Shown: piece by piece, positions 8,835 through 18,676 of the stretch
Layout of the letters: each line of letters begins with the position of its first letter
Numbering within the stretch: position 1 is the stretch's first letter
Origin: Clostridium psychrophilum
GTDB lineage: Bacteria; Bacillota; Clostridia; Clostridiales; Clostridiaceae
Length of the DNA: 64,000 nucleotides
Direction of reading: 5' to 3'
Assembly (NCBI RefSeq): GCF_018861705.1
Contig: NZ_JAHLEC010000004.1
Location: 1 to 64,000 of the forward strand
Notes under the pieces: model-generated
Databases searched by the model: none
The model's input: only the letters and a program-made list of their open reading frames with translations
Told to the model about the DNA's origin: nothing
Program-made: the position numbers and the translations under genes

Positions 8835-9168
8835 AAAACTATTATGCATAAAAAAGAAATTTAAGAATCTGTTATTATTAAGAAACAGCTAAGAGTATCT
8901 AATTTTAGATTCACTTAGCTGTGTAAAAAGCTGTTAGTACTTAACACAAATATTGCTCAATCATACCCATAGCCACTGTTAATGTTATTCCTAATTGTGG
9001 TTACTTAACATAAATTAACTAAACATAACATGCATTTTTTAACATATATTATACCCTTTAAAATTAAAATATACACAAAACAAACATAATATTGACACCT
9101 CTTTGACATTATTAATAGCTATAATTTAATTATACAAATAATCAAAATAACCATAAGGAGAAATTAAA
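8835..9168. other. 334-base intergenic stretch with a long hairpin
   Basis: No gene is visible. ACAGCTAAG...ATCTAA at 8885-8902 pairs with TTAGAT...CTTAGCTGT up to 8922 with two mismatches and a three-base loop, but no T run follows. It may end or stabilise the mini-membrane-protein transcript. The last 100 bases are AT-rich and lead into the ribosome site of the secreted-protein gene. Confidence 0.5.
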
Positions 9169-9630
9169 ATGAGAAATATATCTTTAAAGACCAAAATAAT
9201 AACAGGATTATTAACAGGAGGCATATATTTTTCATCAATTGGTACAACTTTTGCAGCAACTGTTAAACCATTAAACATTAATGGGAAAACTCCCTTAACA
9301 AATGAATATAAACAAATCAGTACTAAATTACAACCAATTTTAAAACCAAAAGTTAAAAATCAAGTATTTACTAACTCTTTAACAAAAGATCAAGCTAGTA
9401 AAATTAAAGCTGTGCTTAATAGTAACAAAGTAACACCTAAAACATCAACTAAAGTAACTACTACTATAACTGAGAAAAAAAACAAAACATATATAGATAA
9501 CAAAATCAAACATATAAATCCTTTAATCGCCCTAATTGATAATGGCACTATAACTGAAACTCAAGCTGAAAAAATTCTAATGAAACAACTATACTTATAC
9601 CATGTACGACTGGCAAAAAGTATAGTTTAA
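9169..9630 (+). CDS. small secreted protein of unknown function
   Basis: A 153-residue protein with a clear Sec signal peptide: a basic start (MRNISLKTK), a hydrophobic core about 11-28, and a likely cut after TFAA (around residue 30). The mature part is basic and rich in Lys, Thr and Asn with no Cys, and ends in a short helical segment (ETQAEKILMKQL). The ribosome site AAGGAG precedes the ATG. I do not recognise the family. The gene stands alone between hairpin-containing spacers and meets the permease gene tail to tail with 14 bases between stops. Confidence 0.75.
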   Translation: MRNISLKTKIITGLLTGGIYFSSIGTTFAATVKPLNINGKTPLTNEYKQISTKLQPILKPKVKNQVFTNSLTKDQASKIKAVLNSNKVTPKTSTKVTTTITEKKNKTYIDNKIKHINPLIALIDNGTITETQAEKILMKQLYLYHVRLAKSIV

Positions 9631-9644
9631 AAAACAATTTATTA

Positions 9645-11048
9645 CTATTGTAATGTGCCTTTGTTTTTATTAGAAAATAATTTATACCCTAAGTATAATA
9701 TTAAAATAGATGGAACTCCAAAATAAATAGCTAGTTTTTCTATAGGATCAAATAACATGGCTATTACTACTACAGAATATAATATTATTGCTGCAATTGG
9801 AGTAAAAGGATAAAATAAGGTCTTATATTTTAGGTCCTTAACTTTATTCCCTGCAGATATAAAGCGTTTTCTAAAACGCATTTGACATATGCAATCAATA
9901 GTATAGATAAATATATCTAAACTAGCTAACAAGGATATAAGGAAAAGATATACCGTACCTGCCGCTACAAAACTTGATACAATTGCAAATGCTGCAAAAG
10001 CTAATGAAATAACAAGAGAATAAATAGGGACTTTTTTTTCGTTTGTTTTAGCTAATATTTTAGGGGCCTGATTATGTTTTGCAAGTGACCAAAGAGTTCT
10101 TACACTTGCATGTAAAAATGAATTAGCAGATGATAGTGCTGAAGTTACAACAATTATGTTAACTAAAAGTGAAGCTGAACTTACTCCTGCACTTTTGAAC
10201 ATATATGCAAATGGACTTCCAGCAAGATTTGCTTGCCTCCAAGGAAGTACACATCCAATTAGAATAATACATGCTACATAGCATAAAGTTATCATAATTA
10301 TAAAGCCTCTTATAGCTTTAGGCATTTCGATTTCAGGGTTCTTACTTTCACCAGCTGCATTTGCAATAATATCAGAACCACCAAATGCAAAAATAGCAGT
10401 TAAAAGTGATGCTATAATCGCTTTAAATCCGTTTGGAAATGCTCCACCATCAGAAATAAAGTTTGTGAATCCAATAGGATTTTGTCCAATGAATCCTGTA
10501 ATTATTCCTATTCCTGTAATAACAAATAATATTATAGCTATTACTTTAATACTTGCAAACCAAAATTCAGTTTCACCGAAATTTTTAGATGGCAAAATAT
10601 TGAGAGTAGCTAGCATTACAGTAAATAAAACTACCCATACTAAAGAATTAACATTTGGTAAAATATTTTTCATTATAATGGATGAAGCAACTATTTGTGC
10701 AGTAACTGTAACTGCGCAGCTAATCCATTTCATCCAACCTGCCGTAAATCCCATGGCAGGACTAATAAATTCTGTTGCATAAGCTTGTACATTTCCTGAA
10801 ACTGGCATTGCTACTGTAAGCTCACCAAGACAAGACATCATTAAATACATCATAAGTGCTCCAACCATATATGCAACTACAGCACCTCCTGGCCCTGCTG
10901 TATGAATAACATTTCCAGAAGCTAGAAATATACCCGTACCTATTGTTCCACCAATTGCATACATTTGAATTTGTCTTCCTGACATACGCCTATCAAGACC
11001 GTCGGATTTTTCAATTATATCTTTTACATTTCTTTTCTTTGTGTTCAT
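9645..11048 (-). CDS. APC-family amino acid permease
   Basis: A 467-residue transporter with about 12 membrane helices. Helix 1 carries the APC motif IGGTIGTGIFLASG (about residues 32-45), and the consensus amphipathic region follows with GELTVAMPVSGN (near 75-86). The family imports amino acids by proton symport. It follows the RocB-like hydrolase gene by 69 bases on the same strand, so an arginine, ornithine or related substrate would fit the pair, in parallel with the roc regulon of Bacillus where a permease and RocB are co-regulated. The substrate is inferred from context, not seen. The ribosome site is TAGGAGG. Confidence 0.87.
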   Translation of the reverse strand: MNTKKRNVKDIIEKSDGLDRRMSGRQIQMYAIGGTIGTGIFLASGNVIHTAGPGGAVVAYMVGALMMYLMMSCLGELTVAMPVSGNVQAYATEFISPAMGFTAGWMKWISCAVTVTAQIVASSIIMKNILPNVNSLVWVVLFTVMLATLNILPSKNFGETEFWFASIKVIAIILFVITGIGIITGFIGQNPIGFTNFISDGGAFPNGFKAIIASLLTAIFAFGGSDIIANAAGESKNPEIEMPKAIRGFIIMITLCYVACIILIGCVLPWRQANLAGSPFAYMFKSAGVSSASLLVNIIVVTSALSSANSFLHASVRTLWSLAKHNQAPKILAKTNEKKVPIYSLVISLAFAAFAIVSSFVAAGTVYLFLISLLASLDIFIYTIDCICQMRFRKRFISAGNKVKDLKYKTLFYPFTPIAAIILYSVVVIAMLFDPIEKLAIYFGVPSILILYLGYKLFSNKNKGTLQ

Positions 11049-11082
11049 TTTATACCTCCTAATTTAATATAAATACTTATAA

Positions 11083-11094
11083 TTACTATAGTAA
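11083..11094. promoter_or_regulatory. 12-bp palindrome between the RocB-like and permease genes
   Basis: TTACTATAGTAA is a perfect palindrome in the 69-base spacer ahead of the permease gene. It could be an operator; chance occurrence in AT-rich DNA is possible. Confidence 0.25.
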
Positions 11095-11117
11095 CAATTA
11101 AATATTTGTATGTAACA

Positions 11118-12779
11118 TTACTCACTTTTTAAAACATGCTTAATTACACTTTCTATTATTTTGGGAGTCTGTCTAACTACATCTTTTTCTAAAACTCTTT
11201 CCGTGAATTTATGAATATCTTTACCACATGGTCCTATATTTACACTTGGAATAGCCAACCTTTTTATCGTCTCAAATGGGATATCATACATGGTTTTCCA
11301 AAGAGGCATATTATATTGTATATGTGGTATTATTTTTTCACTTTCATTCAATGCTACATAACTCATATCAGAAATACCCATGAAATAATTTTTCTTACAA
11401 TAGTTTTCATTACATACTTCATTCGCGATACGGATTATGACTTCATCAATTTTCGATACACCTTTATCTAATTTTTTAAAATCATTAATTGAAACATGTG
11501 GATAATAAGGTGGAGAAAATGCTAAAACTGCCAAAGGCGTTTTATCCGAAATATACTCTAATGTTTTACCAATTATGGCCAAACTGCTTTCCTGGATATT
11601 AATGATATTATTTTTTACATCAATCTTCAATTTGTTAATAGTCAATCGATAATCCTTAAGAAATTCATCTCCTGATTCCTCAATAGCATCATTATATATT
11701 TGTGCAAAAGTTTTAACATTACTCTTCCATGGTAAAATGCATTGGTCTTTATTCATCTTTCTTAAATGTCTGCTATAGTTACTATTCATTTGAACTATTA
11801 CGTTTTCAAATGCATGTTTAGATATTTCAATTAATTGATCAAGTATTATATTTGGTGTTCTCTTTAGGGTTAAGATACTAAAATATCCACCAGCTGATTC
11901 TGGTGTAGATGCATCATAAAACTTTTTACCATCTCTAAAAAAAGTCCATGATGGTGGTGGTGATATTTCATCTTCTACAATGTCTGAAAAATCAGTATTA
12001 AGTTCCGTTTCACTTACGATTTGTGATAGTAACAAGATTGAATTAAATCCTTGAAAAATATCACCGATATGCGTTTTTTTACCCCTTACGTACACGACCG
12101 GCATTAATTTTCCCACAGAACCGGTATAAAAAACGCCTTCATTATTCTCTGTTTTTTGGTATGGTTCTGAATCAATTAATAAATTGTATTCCAGATCAAA
12201 CTTATTTTTAATTTTTTCAAGTAAATTAACGCTTTGTCTCATTCCTAGCGATAGAGATTCCTCATCCGCAACTGATAAGAACAAAATATTACCATCCATA
12301 TTGTCTTGCTTTGAGAACTTTTCAACAAGTGACAACTGTATTGCAATACCAGCCTTCATGTCCGCAGCCCCTCTTGCAAAAATCCATTCTCCGCTTGTTA
12401 AATCATCATTAACATTCTTTGATAATTCAACCTTTGGGAGCATTTCCTTCAATAAGTCAGGACTGTAAGCATAATCTTTTAAAGTTTGATAATCATTAGA
12501 ATCAACAACATCATGATGATTAAGAAGAATAACAGTTTTCCTTCCCTTTCCTTTAATTAACCCCCAAACTACAGACCGTTCTAATGGATCGTTTTCAAGT
12601 AGATGTATTCCAACATTCATCACATTTTTATGGAAATAATCTAATTTTTGTAACCACCTATAAAGATACTTCTCAATGTCCTTCTCAAGTGATGTTCCTG
12701 TATCACTTTGCACTGAAACTAAATCTATCAGAATATCTTTGATTTTTTTTTCTGAGTCTTCTTTTATGACACTAGACAT
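11118..12779 (-). CDS. rocB: RocB-like M20 family metallohydrolase
   Basis: A 553-residue protein of the M20/M25/M40 family resembling the arginine-utilisation protein RocB, which is longer than ordinary M20 peptidases. Metal-site motifs are seen in order: LNHHDVVDS (about residues 87-95), ARGAADMKAG (bridging Asp about 140) and VADEES (catalytic Glu and metal ligand about 172-174). The reaction of RocB is not firmly known; a deacylase or deamidase on an arginine or ornithine derivative is usually supposed. A GTG lies nine bases upstream, but ATG 12779 is placed eight bases after GGAGG and is preferred. It is first of a two-gene unit with the permease. Confidence 0.85.
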   Translation of the reverse strand: MSSVIKEDSEKKIKDILIDLVSVQSDTGTSLEKDIEKYLYRWLQKLDYFHKNVMNVGIHLLENDPLERSVVWGLIKGKGRKTVILLNHHDVVDSNDYQTLKDYAYSPDLLKEMLPKVELSKNVNDDLTSGEWIFARGAADMKAGIAIQLSLVEKFSKQDNMDGNILFLSVADEESLSLGMRQSVNLLEKIKNKFDLEYNLLIDSEPYQKTENNEGVFYTGSVGKLMPVVYVRGKKTHIGDIFQGFNSILLLSQIVSETELNTDFSDIVEDEISPPPSWTFFRDGKKFYDASTPESAGGYFSILTLKRTPNIILDQLIEISKHAFENVIVQMNSNYSRHLRKMNKDQCILPWKSNVKTFAQIYNDAIEESGDEFLKDYRLTINKLKIDVKNNIINIQESSLAIIGKTLEYISDKTPLAVLAFSPPYYPHVSINDFKKLDKGVSKIDEVIIRIANEVCNENYCKKNYFMGISDMSYVALNESEKIIPHIQYNMPLWKTMYDIPFETIKRLAIPSVNIGPCGKDIHKFTERVLEKDVVRQTPKIIESVIKHVLKSE

Positions 12780-12814
12780 TCTCAACACCTCCGATTAAAT
12801 TTGTTAAAACATAT

Positions 12815-12832
12815 AACTATTCTATAATAGTT
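12815..12832. promoter_or_regulatory. inverted repeat upstream of the rocB-like gene
   Basis: AACTATT and AATAGTT face each other across a CTAT spacer 36-53 bases upstream of the RocB-like start, inside the divergent spacer with the zinc-ribbon gene. It is a candidate operator. I looked for a -24/-12 sigma-54 element in this spacer and found none. Confidence 0.3.
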
Positions 12833-12935
12833 GTTACTTCGTTTCTTAGCATAATTTATTAGTACAAAGCATATTCATAGTTAAAATAGATAATAACTCT
12901 TCATTGAATTGTAATATACGATTGGGGGACTAGCG

Positions 12936-14279
12936 TTGAAATTTTGTACTAAATGTGGCCATAAGATTCTGAGAAAAAGTTATTTTTGCTCCCATTGTGG
13001 AAATGACTTAAGAGAAAAACTTAATAATAATTTTGCTAATCAAACTATTAATAATCCTACTAACAAAATTATTAATTATTCTATTAATAAAACTATTAAA
13101 GGTTCTACTGATGATTGTATTAATGATACTATTAACGAATATATTAATAGATCTATAAGTAATCCTACTAATGCGGCTATTGTTGAATCCACTGACGATT
13201 CTATCAGTGAGACTATTAACGAATCGACTGATGAATCTATTAATACGCCTGCTATTGAAACTACTAACAAATTCACTGATGAATTTATTAATGAGACTAT
13301 TAACGAATCTACTGATAACTCTACTATTGATACTACTAACAAATCCACTGATGATTCTATTATTGCACCTGCTACACCAGATAAAGTTCATAACCCAACT
13401 CTGAAATCATCAAAAATGTTAAAAACAAGTCTTTTACTATGTACACTCTTTATAATACTTGTGGTAGCTATTATAACAATTAATAACTCACTAACTGATC
13501 CTACGAAACTTGTAACAAGATTCGAGAAGGACGTATCAACAAACAATACATCTGATTTAGCACATATAATATATACCAATAATGATAAACTTACAGTAAA
13601 TAATCAGAGCCTATTACCTTTGCTATCTTCCTTTAAAAGTAATCCTTCATATTATAATAAAGTTATCGATAATTTAAAAAATGATGCCATTAGTCCTAAA
13701 AATATAAATAATTTGAACATAAAGTCAGGTAATATACTCACCTTAGTCAACAAAGGAAATTTTATGTTTTTTCATAACTACAAAATAATTGTTAAGCCAT
13801 GTTTTGTTAACATAAAAACTACAGTTAAAAATGTCACTTTTTCAATTAATGGTACACAAATAGGTAAAAGTGATACTGATAATTCTTCCAAAAAATTTGG
13901 ACCATACATTGCTGGGAATTATACAATTATAGCTAAATTTAAAGGCAAATATATTTCACAAAACAAGTCTTATCTAGTAAGTCTTGTATCAAATAATAAA
14001 GGTATAACAAAATTAAATGTTCTAGATGATATGAAATATATACATATATCTTCTGATTATTATAATGCTAAAATTTTTGTTAATGGCAAAGATACTAATG
14101 TAAAGGTTAATGATGCTACAAATTTTGGTCCAATAGATAGTTCTTCAAAAATAAGTGCTAGTTACATAGAATATGGCACAACTCTTAAAAGTAGAGAATA
14201 TTCGCTTTCAAATGAAGATACAGACCTTTATTTGGCCTTTCAAAATTATACTGCTTATGGAAACACTGTTAAATATTAA
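12936..14279 (+). CDS. zinc-ribbon, TcaA/YvbJ-like membrane protein, C-terminally shortened paralog
   Basis: A 447-residue protein. Residues 1-26 form a zinc ribbon (CTKCG, then CSHCG); residues 30-145 are a repetitive Asn/Thr/Ser/Ile/Glu-rich spacer; one membrane helix lies at about 162-182 (LLLCTLFIILVVAIITI); the rest is an outside domain like that of TcaA/YvbJ proteins, which are linked to cell-wall stress and glycopeptide response. It shares the helix and outer domain with the 500-residue paralog at 15343, but stops about 115 residues earlier, after LYLAFQN. The start is TTG behind GGGGGAC. The gene is first of a three-gene rightward cluster. It may be a partly decayed duplicate. Confidence 0.75.
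   Translation: MKFCTKCGHKILRKSYFCSHCGNDLREKLNNNFANQTINNPTNKIINYSINKTIKGSTDDCINDTINEYINRSISNPTNAAIVESTDDSISETINESTDESINTPAIETTNKFTDEFINETINESTDNSTIDTTNKSTDDSIIAPATPDKVHNPTLKSSKMLKTSLLLCTLFIILVVAIITINNSLTDPTKLVTRFEKDVSTNNTSDLAHIIYTNNDKLTVNNQSLLPLLSSFKSNPSYYNKVIDNLKNDAISPKNINNLNIKSGNILTLVNKGNFMFFHNYKIIVKPCFVNIKTTVKNVTFSINGTQIGKSDTDNSSKKFGPYIAGNYTIIAKFKGKYISQNKSYLVSLVSNNKGITKLNVLDDMKYIHISSDYYNAKIFVNGKDTNVKVNDATNFGPIDSSSKISASYIEYGTTLKSREYSLSNEDTDLYLAFQNYTAYGNTVKY
13040..13365 (+). repeat. degenerate tandem repeat inside the TcaA-like gene
   Basis: Imperfect units built on ACTATTAACGAATC and ACTGATGATTCTATTA encode variants of TINESTDDSI. The low complexity keeps all three frames of the opposite strand open for more than 200 bases. 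The paralog at 15343 has a shorter, non-repeated acidic spacer at the same place, so the repeat grew after the two genes separated. Confidence 0.75.
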
Positions 14280-14400
14280 ATAGAATTATTTTTACTAACG
14301 TTTGAAGGAATATTAAAGTTTATATCGAATATATGTTATGTGCAATATTAGCACTAACAACACTAATAGTAAATTATAAAGTCAATTTAGGAGGAACACT

Positions 14401-15306
14401 ATGTCATATTGTAGCAGTTGTGGTTGTGAAATTAAGAAGGATGATTTATATTGTCCAGGTTGTGGAGTTAAGGTAGATCAACCCTTAAATCAAAACTCAA
14501 CCCAAAATCAAAACACAGAGAAAGTAGAACATGCATTTGAGCATGTCAAATCAATAACAAATGAAATTAATTTTGCTGAAATAATTAATACTTTAAAAAG
14601 TTCAGTATTAAAGCCTGTTTCTGGTGGTATTAACTTTGTTGCTAAAGCTCAGAAAAGCTCTGTTATCAGTATAACAATAATTCTAGCATTGCTACAAGGT
14701 ATACTTGGTGTCTGGAGAGTAAATCAAGTTTTTAGCAATTTACAAGATATTATTCCAAAATATCTTATGTATTTTTCTTCGCTATATAGTTCATTGGGAT
14801 CAAGTTCACCTTTTAACTTTACTACTGATGACTTAATAAGTTTAAATAAAACTATTAATCAATTTAAATCATTAATTACTATTCCTTATGGCCAAATATT
14901 TATTGGGAATTGTGCTGTTTACCTTATAGGTGTACTTGTTTTATTCGTTTGTATATACTTAGGAATAAATATTCTAGTAAAATCAAAATGCTCAGCATTC
15001 ACAATATTTAAGGTTATAACAATTTCTACTTTACCTATTTTTACATGTGAAATTATATCTATCTTAGTTTCTTATTTCTCTTTATACTTAGGCATAGGTT
15101 TCTTAATTTTAGGAATATTAATTGCGGTTATTACCTTAGCTATTATAGTTAAAGAAAGTTTGCAACTAAAAGCAGATTTATGTGTTTTGGTTGCATCTAT
15201 AGCCTCTTTAATTACTTTTGTAGCATATTATATATCAGTTCAAAATTTTATTACTTCTAATTTAGTAACTGTAATTAAATCAACAATTAACCTATATAGT
15301 AACTAA
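14401..15306 (+). CDS. zinc-ribbon polytopic membrane protein
   Basis: A 301-residue protein. It begins with a zinc ribbon (CSSCG at 4-8, CPGCG at 18-22), followed by a hydrophilic, Gln/Asn-rich linker and about five membrane helices between residues 83 and 298. This N-terminal ribbon plus helices layout is common in clostridial envelope proteins near TcaA/YvbJ-like genes. The start ATG follows AGGAGGA. It lies between the two TcaA-like paralogs on the same strand, so the three are probably co-expressed and may form one membrane complex. No catalytic motif is visible. Confidence 0.72.
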   Translation: MSYCSSCGCEIKKDDLYCPGCGVKVDQPLNQNSTQNQNTEKVEHAFEHVKSITNEINFAEIINTLKSSVLKPVSGGINFVAKAQKSSVISITIILALLQGILGVWRVNQVFSNLQDIIPKYLMYFSSLYSSLGSSSPFNFTTDDLISLNKTINQFKSLITIPYGQIFIGNCAVYLIGVLVLFVCIYLGINILVKSKCSAFTIFKVITISTLPIFTCEIISILVSYFSLYLGIGFLILGILIAVITLAIIVKESLQLKADLCVLVASIASLITFVAYYISVQNFITSNLVTVIKSTINLYSN

Positions 15307-15342
15307 TTATTTAATTAACAATAGAAGATTGGAGGACTTAAA

Positions 15343-16845
15343 TTGAAATTTTGCACTAAATGTGGCAACGAAATTACAGACGAAAAACTTTTTTGCACCT
15401 ACTGTGGTAATGACTTAAGAGGCGACGATACTAACAAGCCTGATTCAGTTGATGCTACTAATTCGTTCAAAAAAATTAATTTAGATAAAAAAAATGATCA
15501 AGTTGAAAATAAAGATTCAAACGAAAAAACTGATTCAAATGATAATATGGATTCAGTTGATGATACAGAATCAAGTAGTAAAACACCTATAGATAATAGT
15601 GCTTCTAATACTAAAATATCAAAACAGTCTAAGATAGTTATGATACTAATTGTTTTCCTAATAATAGCATCAGTCGTGATTATTAACGTTGGCAATTCTT
15701 TATCCGATCCAAATAAACTTGTAACAAGATTTGAAAAAGATGTTGCTTCTAATAATGCTTCTGATTTAGCGACTATACTATCCTCTAATGATTCAAGACT
15801 TAAAGTAGATAGTAAGAGCATCACCCCATTATTATCTTATTTTAAAAGCACTCCAGCATATTTTAATGATGTGGTTGAGAATTTAAAAAATGATGCCCTT
15901 AGTCCCAAGGATATTAAAAATCTTAGCATAACATCAGGCAATACGCTCACTTTAACTAAAAGTGGGAAAAGCTTTTTAATTTTTTCTAAATACAAAATTA
16001 ACATTAAACCTTCTTTTATTAAAATAACATCTGCAGTTAAAGATGTCACTTTCTCAATTAACAATATTGAAATAGGTAAAAGCGATACTGATAATTCTGC
16101 TAAAGAATTTGGACCATACATTCCTGGCAATTACTCAATATTGGCTAATTATAAAGGAAAATATATTACTTTAAATACACCTTATCCTGTAAATCTTGTA
16201 TCTTCTAATAATGGGATAACAGAATTAAGTGTATTTGATGATTTGAGTTACTTAAATATAACATCTGATAACCCTAGTGCTGAAATCTATATTGATGGAA
16301 AAAACACAAATGTGCAGGTTAAAGATGCTTCTCACTTTGGGCCTATAAAAAGTTCATCAAAAATATATGCTACATATGTAGAAAACGGTAGAACCTTTAA
16401 AAGTGAAGAATATCCAGTTTCAACTGGTGACACAGAACTTTATTTGAGTTTTGAGAATTCTACCAATGAATTAGATGATGCTAAAAATCAAGTAAAGGAT
16501 CTTTTAGGCAATTATGCCTATTCATTAACACAGGGTATTAATATAAATAATGTATCATTAATTGACCCTTATGTAGCTTATGGAAGTCAACTATATAGTC
16601 AACAACAAACATATATTCCAACTACCTACGTAGCTGGAATACAAGAAGAAGTTATTTCAACTGATATTACTAATTACAACATTAGTGATGATAACAAATC
16701 TGGAAGCATAACTAGCTCTGAAGTTTATACCATTACACCTAGCGATGGTATCGCTTATAATAAATCTTTTAGTTATGTGTATCAGTTTAAATACAATGAA
16801 TCTACATCTAGCTATCAATTTACAAGCATCAATAAAGCAAAATAA
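15343..16845 (+). CDS. zinc-ribbon, TcaA/YvbJ-like membrane protein, full-length paralog
   Basis: A 500-residue protein: zinc ribbon (CTKCG, CTYCG) in residues 4-22, an acidic Asp/Asn/Ser spacer (28-92), one membrane helix (about 98-116) and a long outside region. The outside region starts with DPNKLVTRFEKDV, repeats the pattern FGPxxxxNY and ends with a C-terminal domain (about 385-500) absent from the paralog at 12936. TcaA-type proteins affect glycopeptide sensitivity and wall precursor handling in staphylococci; in this organism the role is unknown. The start is TTG seven bases after GGAGG. A strong terminator ends the cluster. Confidence 0.8.
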   Translation: MKFCTKCGNEITDEKLFCTYCGNDLRGDDTNKPDSVDATNSFKKINLDKKNDQVENKDSNEKTDSNDNMDSVDDTESSSKTPIDNSASNTKISKQSKIVMILIVFLIIASVVIINVGNSLSDPNKLVTRFEKDVASNNASDLATILSSNDSRLKVDSKSITPLLSYFKSTPAYFNDVVENLKNDALSPKDIKNLSITSGNTLTLTKSGKSFLIFSKYKINIKPSFIKITSAVKDVTFSINNIEIGKSDTDNSAKEFGPYIPGNYSILANYKGKYITLNTPYPVNLVSSNNGITELSVFDDLSYLNITSDNPSAEIYIDGKNTNVQVKDASHFGPIKSSSKIYATYVENGRTFKSEEYPVSTGDTELYLSFENSTNELDDAKNQVKDLLGNYAYSLTQGININNVSLIDPYVAYGSQLYSQQQTYIPTTYVAGIQEEVISTDITNYNISDDNKSGSITSSEVYTITPSDGIAYNKSFSYVYQFKYNESTSSYQFTSINKAK

Positions 16846-16893
16846 AGAAATAGCTGTAGCAATTTAATTTTGCTACAGCTATTTCTTTATTTT
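16844..16893 (+). terminator. strong terminator after the zinc-ribbon cluster
   Basis: A perfect 19-bp stem: 16844-16862 (starting AAAGAAATAGCTG) pairs with 16870-16888 around a 7-base loop, followed by ATTTTT. The stem overlaps the stop codon. Confidence 0.95.
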
Positions 16894-16945
16894 TAATTTA
16901 TTTATGTTTGTCTAATAAATATTTACGTGTTATATCATAAATATT

Positions 16946-17335
16946 TTATTCTTTTTCTATCTCTGTATCATCGTATACAAAATTACAAGGATTACCTTCA
17001 CAATTTAAAACCTCTTCATCATTTTCACCTGTATATATTTTTTTATTACTTACGTCTTTTCCAAGTTTCTTTGCCCAGTATTCTTCTGCTTCATCTTCCA
17101 TTTTTTCAAGTCTAGTATAATAATCTGGATATTCTGATAAATGTGCAAGTGCTATTTTGCCTGTAACTAATGAATCATTATCTGTAACATTTGTATCAGG
17201 ATCTATACTGCCATGTTCTAGTTCAACCATCATACCAATTTTAAATTGTTCTACATTAAATTTGCTCCAATTTATCCCAAGCGATTCGCCGATTTTCTTA
17301 GCTTCAGAACTTGTAAATGTTTTGTTTTTTGACAT
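16946..17335 (-). CDS. DUF5661 family protein
   Basis: A 129-residue soluble protein matching the DUF5661 pattern: SEAKKIGESLGINWSKF, GMMVELEHGS, DPDTNVTDND and GKIALAHLSEYPDYY, the last being the most typical. An upstream in-frame ATG at 17386 exists, but ATG 17335 has GGAGGGTGA just before it and gives the family length. The C-terminal part holds CEGNPC, a possible metal or disulfide site. Function is unknown; the family is common in phages and in Firmicutes. It is a single gene. Confidence 0.75.
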   Translation of the reverse strand: MSKNKTFTSSEAKKIGESLGINWSKFNVEQFKIGMMVELEHGSIDPDTNVTDNDSLVTGKIALAHLSEYPDYYTRLEKMEDEAEEYWAKKLGKDVSNKKIYTGENDEEVLNCEGNPCNFVYDDTEIEKE

Positions 17336-17489
17336 ATAATCACCCTCCGTTATTCTATCTACATTATTAGTATTGCTTAATTTCATTTTAATATATCACT
17401 TTTCATTAATTAGAATATTTTTTCTTCATTATAACATCTATATTGCTATACTCCAACAACCTTCAACAAATGGTTTTCTTATTCTAACC

Positions 17490-17523
17490 CAAAAGAAAAT
17501 CTAGCATTATTTCAGCTAGATTT
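17490..17523 (-). terminator. terminator of the leftward glycan operon
   Basis: AAATCTAGC (17497-17505) and GCTAGATTT (17515-17523) form a perfect 9-bp stem. Read leftward it runs into TTTTCTTTT. It sits 47 bases past the stop of the aminotransferase gene and closes the operon that begins at 26615. Confidence 0.85.
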
Positions 17524-17569
17524 AACCTAATATTCTTGTTATCCATCCTATAATATTATTAATACATCT

Positions 17570-18673
17570 TTACCACTTATTTAAAACATCTATCACATAA
17601 TTAATCTCGTCTTCACTCATTCCATACCACATTGGTAAACTTAATACAGTCTTCGAGATTTCTTCGGCTATTGGAAAATCGCCAATCTTATAGCCTAAAT
17701 CCTTATAAGCCTGTTGTAGATGTAAAGGTATTGGATAATGAATTAAAGTTCCTATTCCTTTATCTTTTAAATACTGCTGTAATTCATTTCTGTATTCGGC
17801 TCTCACAGGAAATACATGCCATATGGAATCCTTAACTAAATTCACATCTGGAAGAATTAATTTACTGTTATTTATTTTTTCAATATAGAACTTTGCGATT
17901 TTTCGTCTATCATTATTCCATTTATAAAGATTTTTTAGCTTTACTATTAAAAATTCCGCTTGTATTTCATCCAATCTTGAATTAACACCCTTATATTCAT
18001 TGTGATATTTAATATTTGAACCATAGTTTCTTAAAGCCCTCACTTTTTGTGCCAAAACAATATCATTGGTGAGAATAGCTCCACCATCACCTAATGCTCC
18101 CAAATTTTTTCCTGGATAAAAACTAAAACCAGCTGCATCACCAAGGCTTCCTATTTTTTCACCCTTATACATAGCTCCATGAGCTTGCGCTGCATCTTCT
18201 ATAAATTTCAGATTATATTTTTTACATAACTCTTTTACTTTATCAGCCTCTATAGGCCTTCCATATAAATGAACAGCAATAATTGCTTTAGTTCTTTTTG
18301 TAATAGCTTCTTCAATTTTATTTACATCTATATTAAATGTTCTGATATCTGGCTCCACCAAAACTACCTTGGCTCCAACATTCGAAACTGCTAAAGCAGT
18401 TGCTATATAAGTATTAGATGGCACAATCACTTCATCACCTTCACCTATATCATAACCCCTTAATATAAGGCAAAGCGCATCTAATCCATTGCCACAACTT
18501 ATACAATAATCAGTATTGCAATACTTTGAAAAATCCTTTTCAAAATTTTCTACGCTTTGTCCCAATATAAACCAATTTCTATCATATACTCTTTTAAAAG
18601 ATTCTATAATCTCATCTCTTATTTTGCTATGCATCGGTTCAAGATTTAAAAATGGTACTTCCACCCTAATCAC
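17570..18673 (-). CDS. fdtB: FdtB/QdtB-type sugar aminotransferase (DegT/DnrJ/EryC1 family)
   Basis: A 367-residue PLP enzyme. The PLP lysine lies in [17 protein letters not shown] (about residue 186), the cofactor Asp in [11 protein letters not shown], and SCGNGLDAL (about 59-67) lies in the cofactor pocket. Together with the adjacent FdtA-like ketoisomerase, the likely reaction is transamination of dTDP-3-keto-6-deoxyhexose at C3, giving dTDP-3-amino-3,6-dideoxy-galactose (Fuc3N) or -glucose (Qui3N); sequence alone does not separate FdtB from QdtB. It is last in the operon, three bases after fdtA, and followed by a terminator. Confidence 0.85.
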   Translation of the reverse strand: MIRVEVPFLNLEPMHSKIRDEIIESFKRVYDRNWFILGQSVENFEKDFSKYCNTDYCISCGNGLDALCLILRGYDIGEGDEVIVPSNTYIATALAVSNVGAKVVLVEPDIRTFNIDVNKIEEAITKRTKAIIAVHLYGRPIEADKVKELCKKYNLKFIEDAAQAHGAMYKGEKIGSLGDAAGFSFYPGKNLGALGDGGAILTNDIVLAQKVRALRNYGSNIKYHNEYKGVNSRLDEIQAEFLIVKLKNLYKWNNDRRKIAKFYIEKINNSKLILPDVNLVKDSIWHVFPVRAEYRNELQQYLKDKGIGTLIHYPIPLHLQQAYKDLGYKIGDFPIAEEISKTVLSLPMWYGMSEDEINYVIDVLNKW

Positions 18674-18676
18674 TCC

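Noticed and set aside
12780..12935. Sigma-54 (-24/-12) promoter for a roc-type operon
   Set aside because: I found no GG...GC pair at the right spacing on the minus strand of this spacer.
13008..13391. Open frames on the minus strand within the first TcaA-like gene
   Set aside because: They result from the low-complexity repeat, which lacks stops in the reverse frames; they have no ribosome sites and their products are low-complexity.
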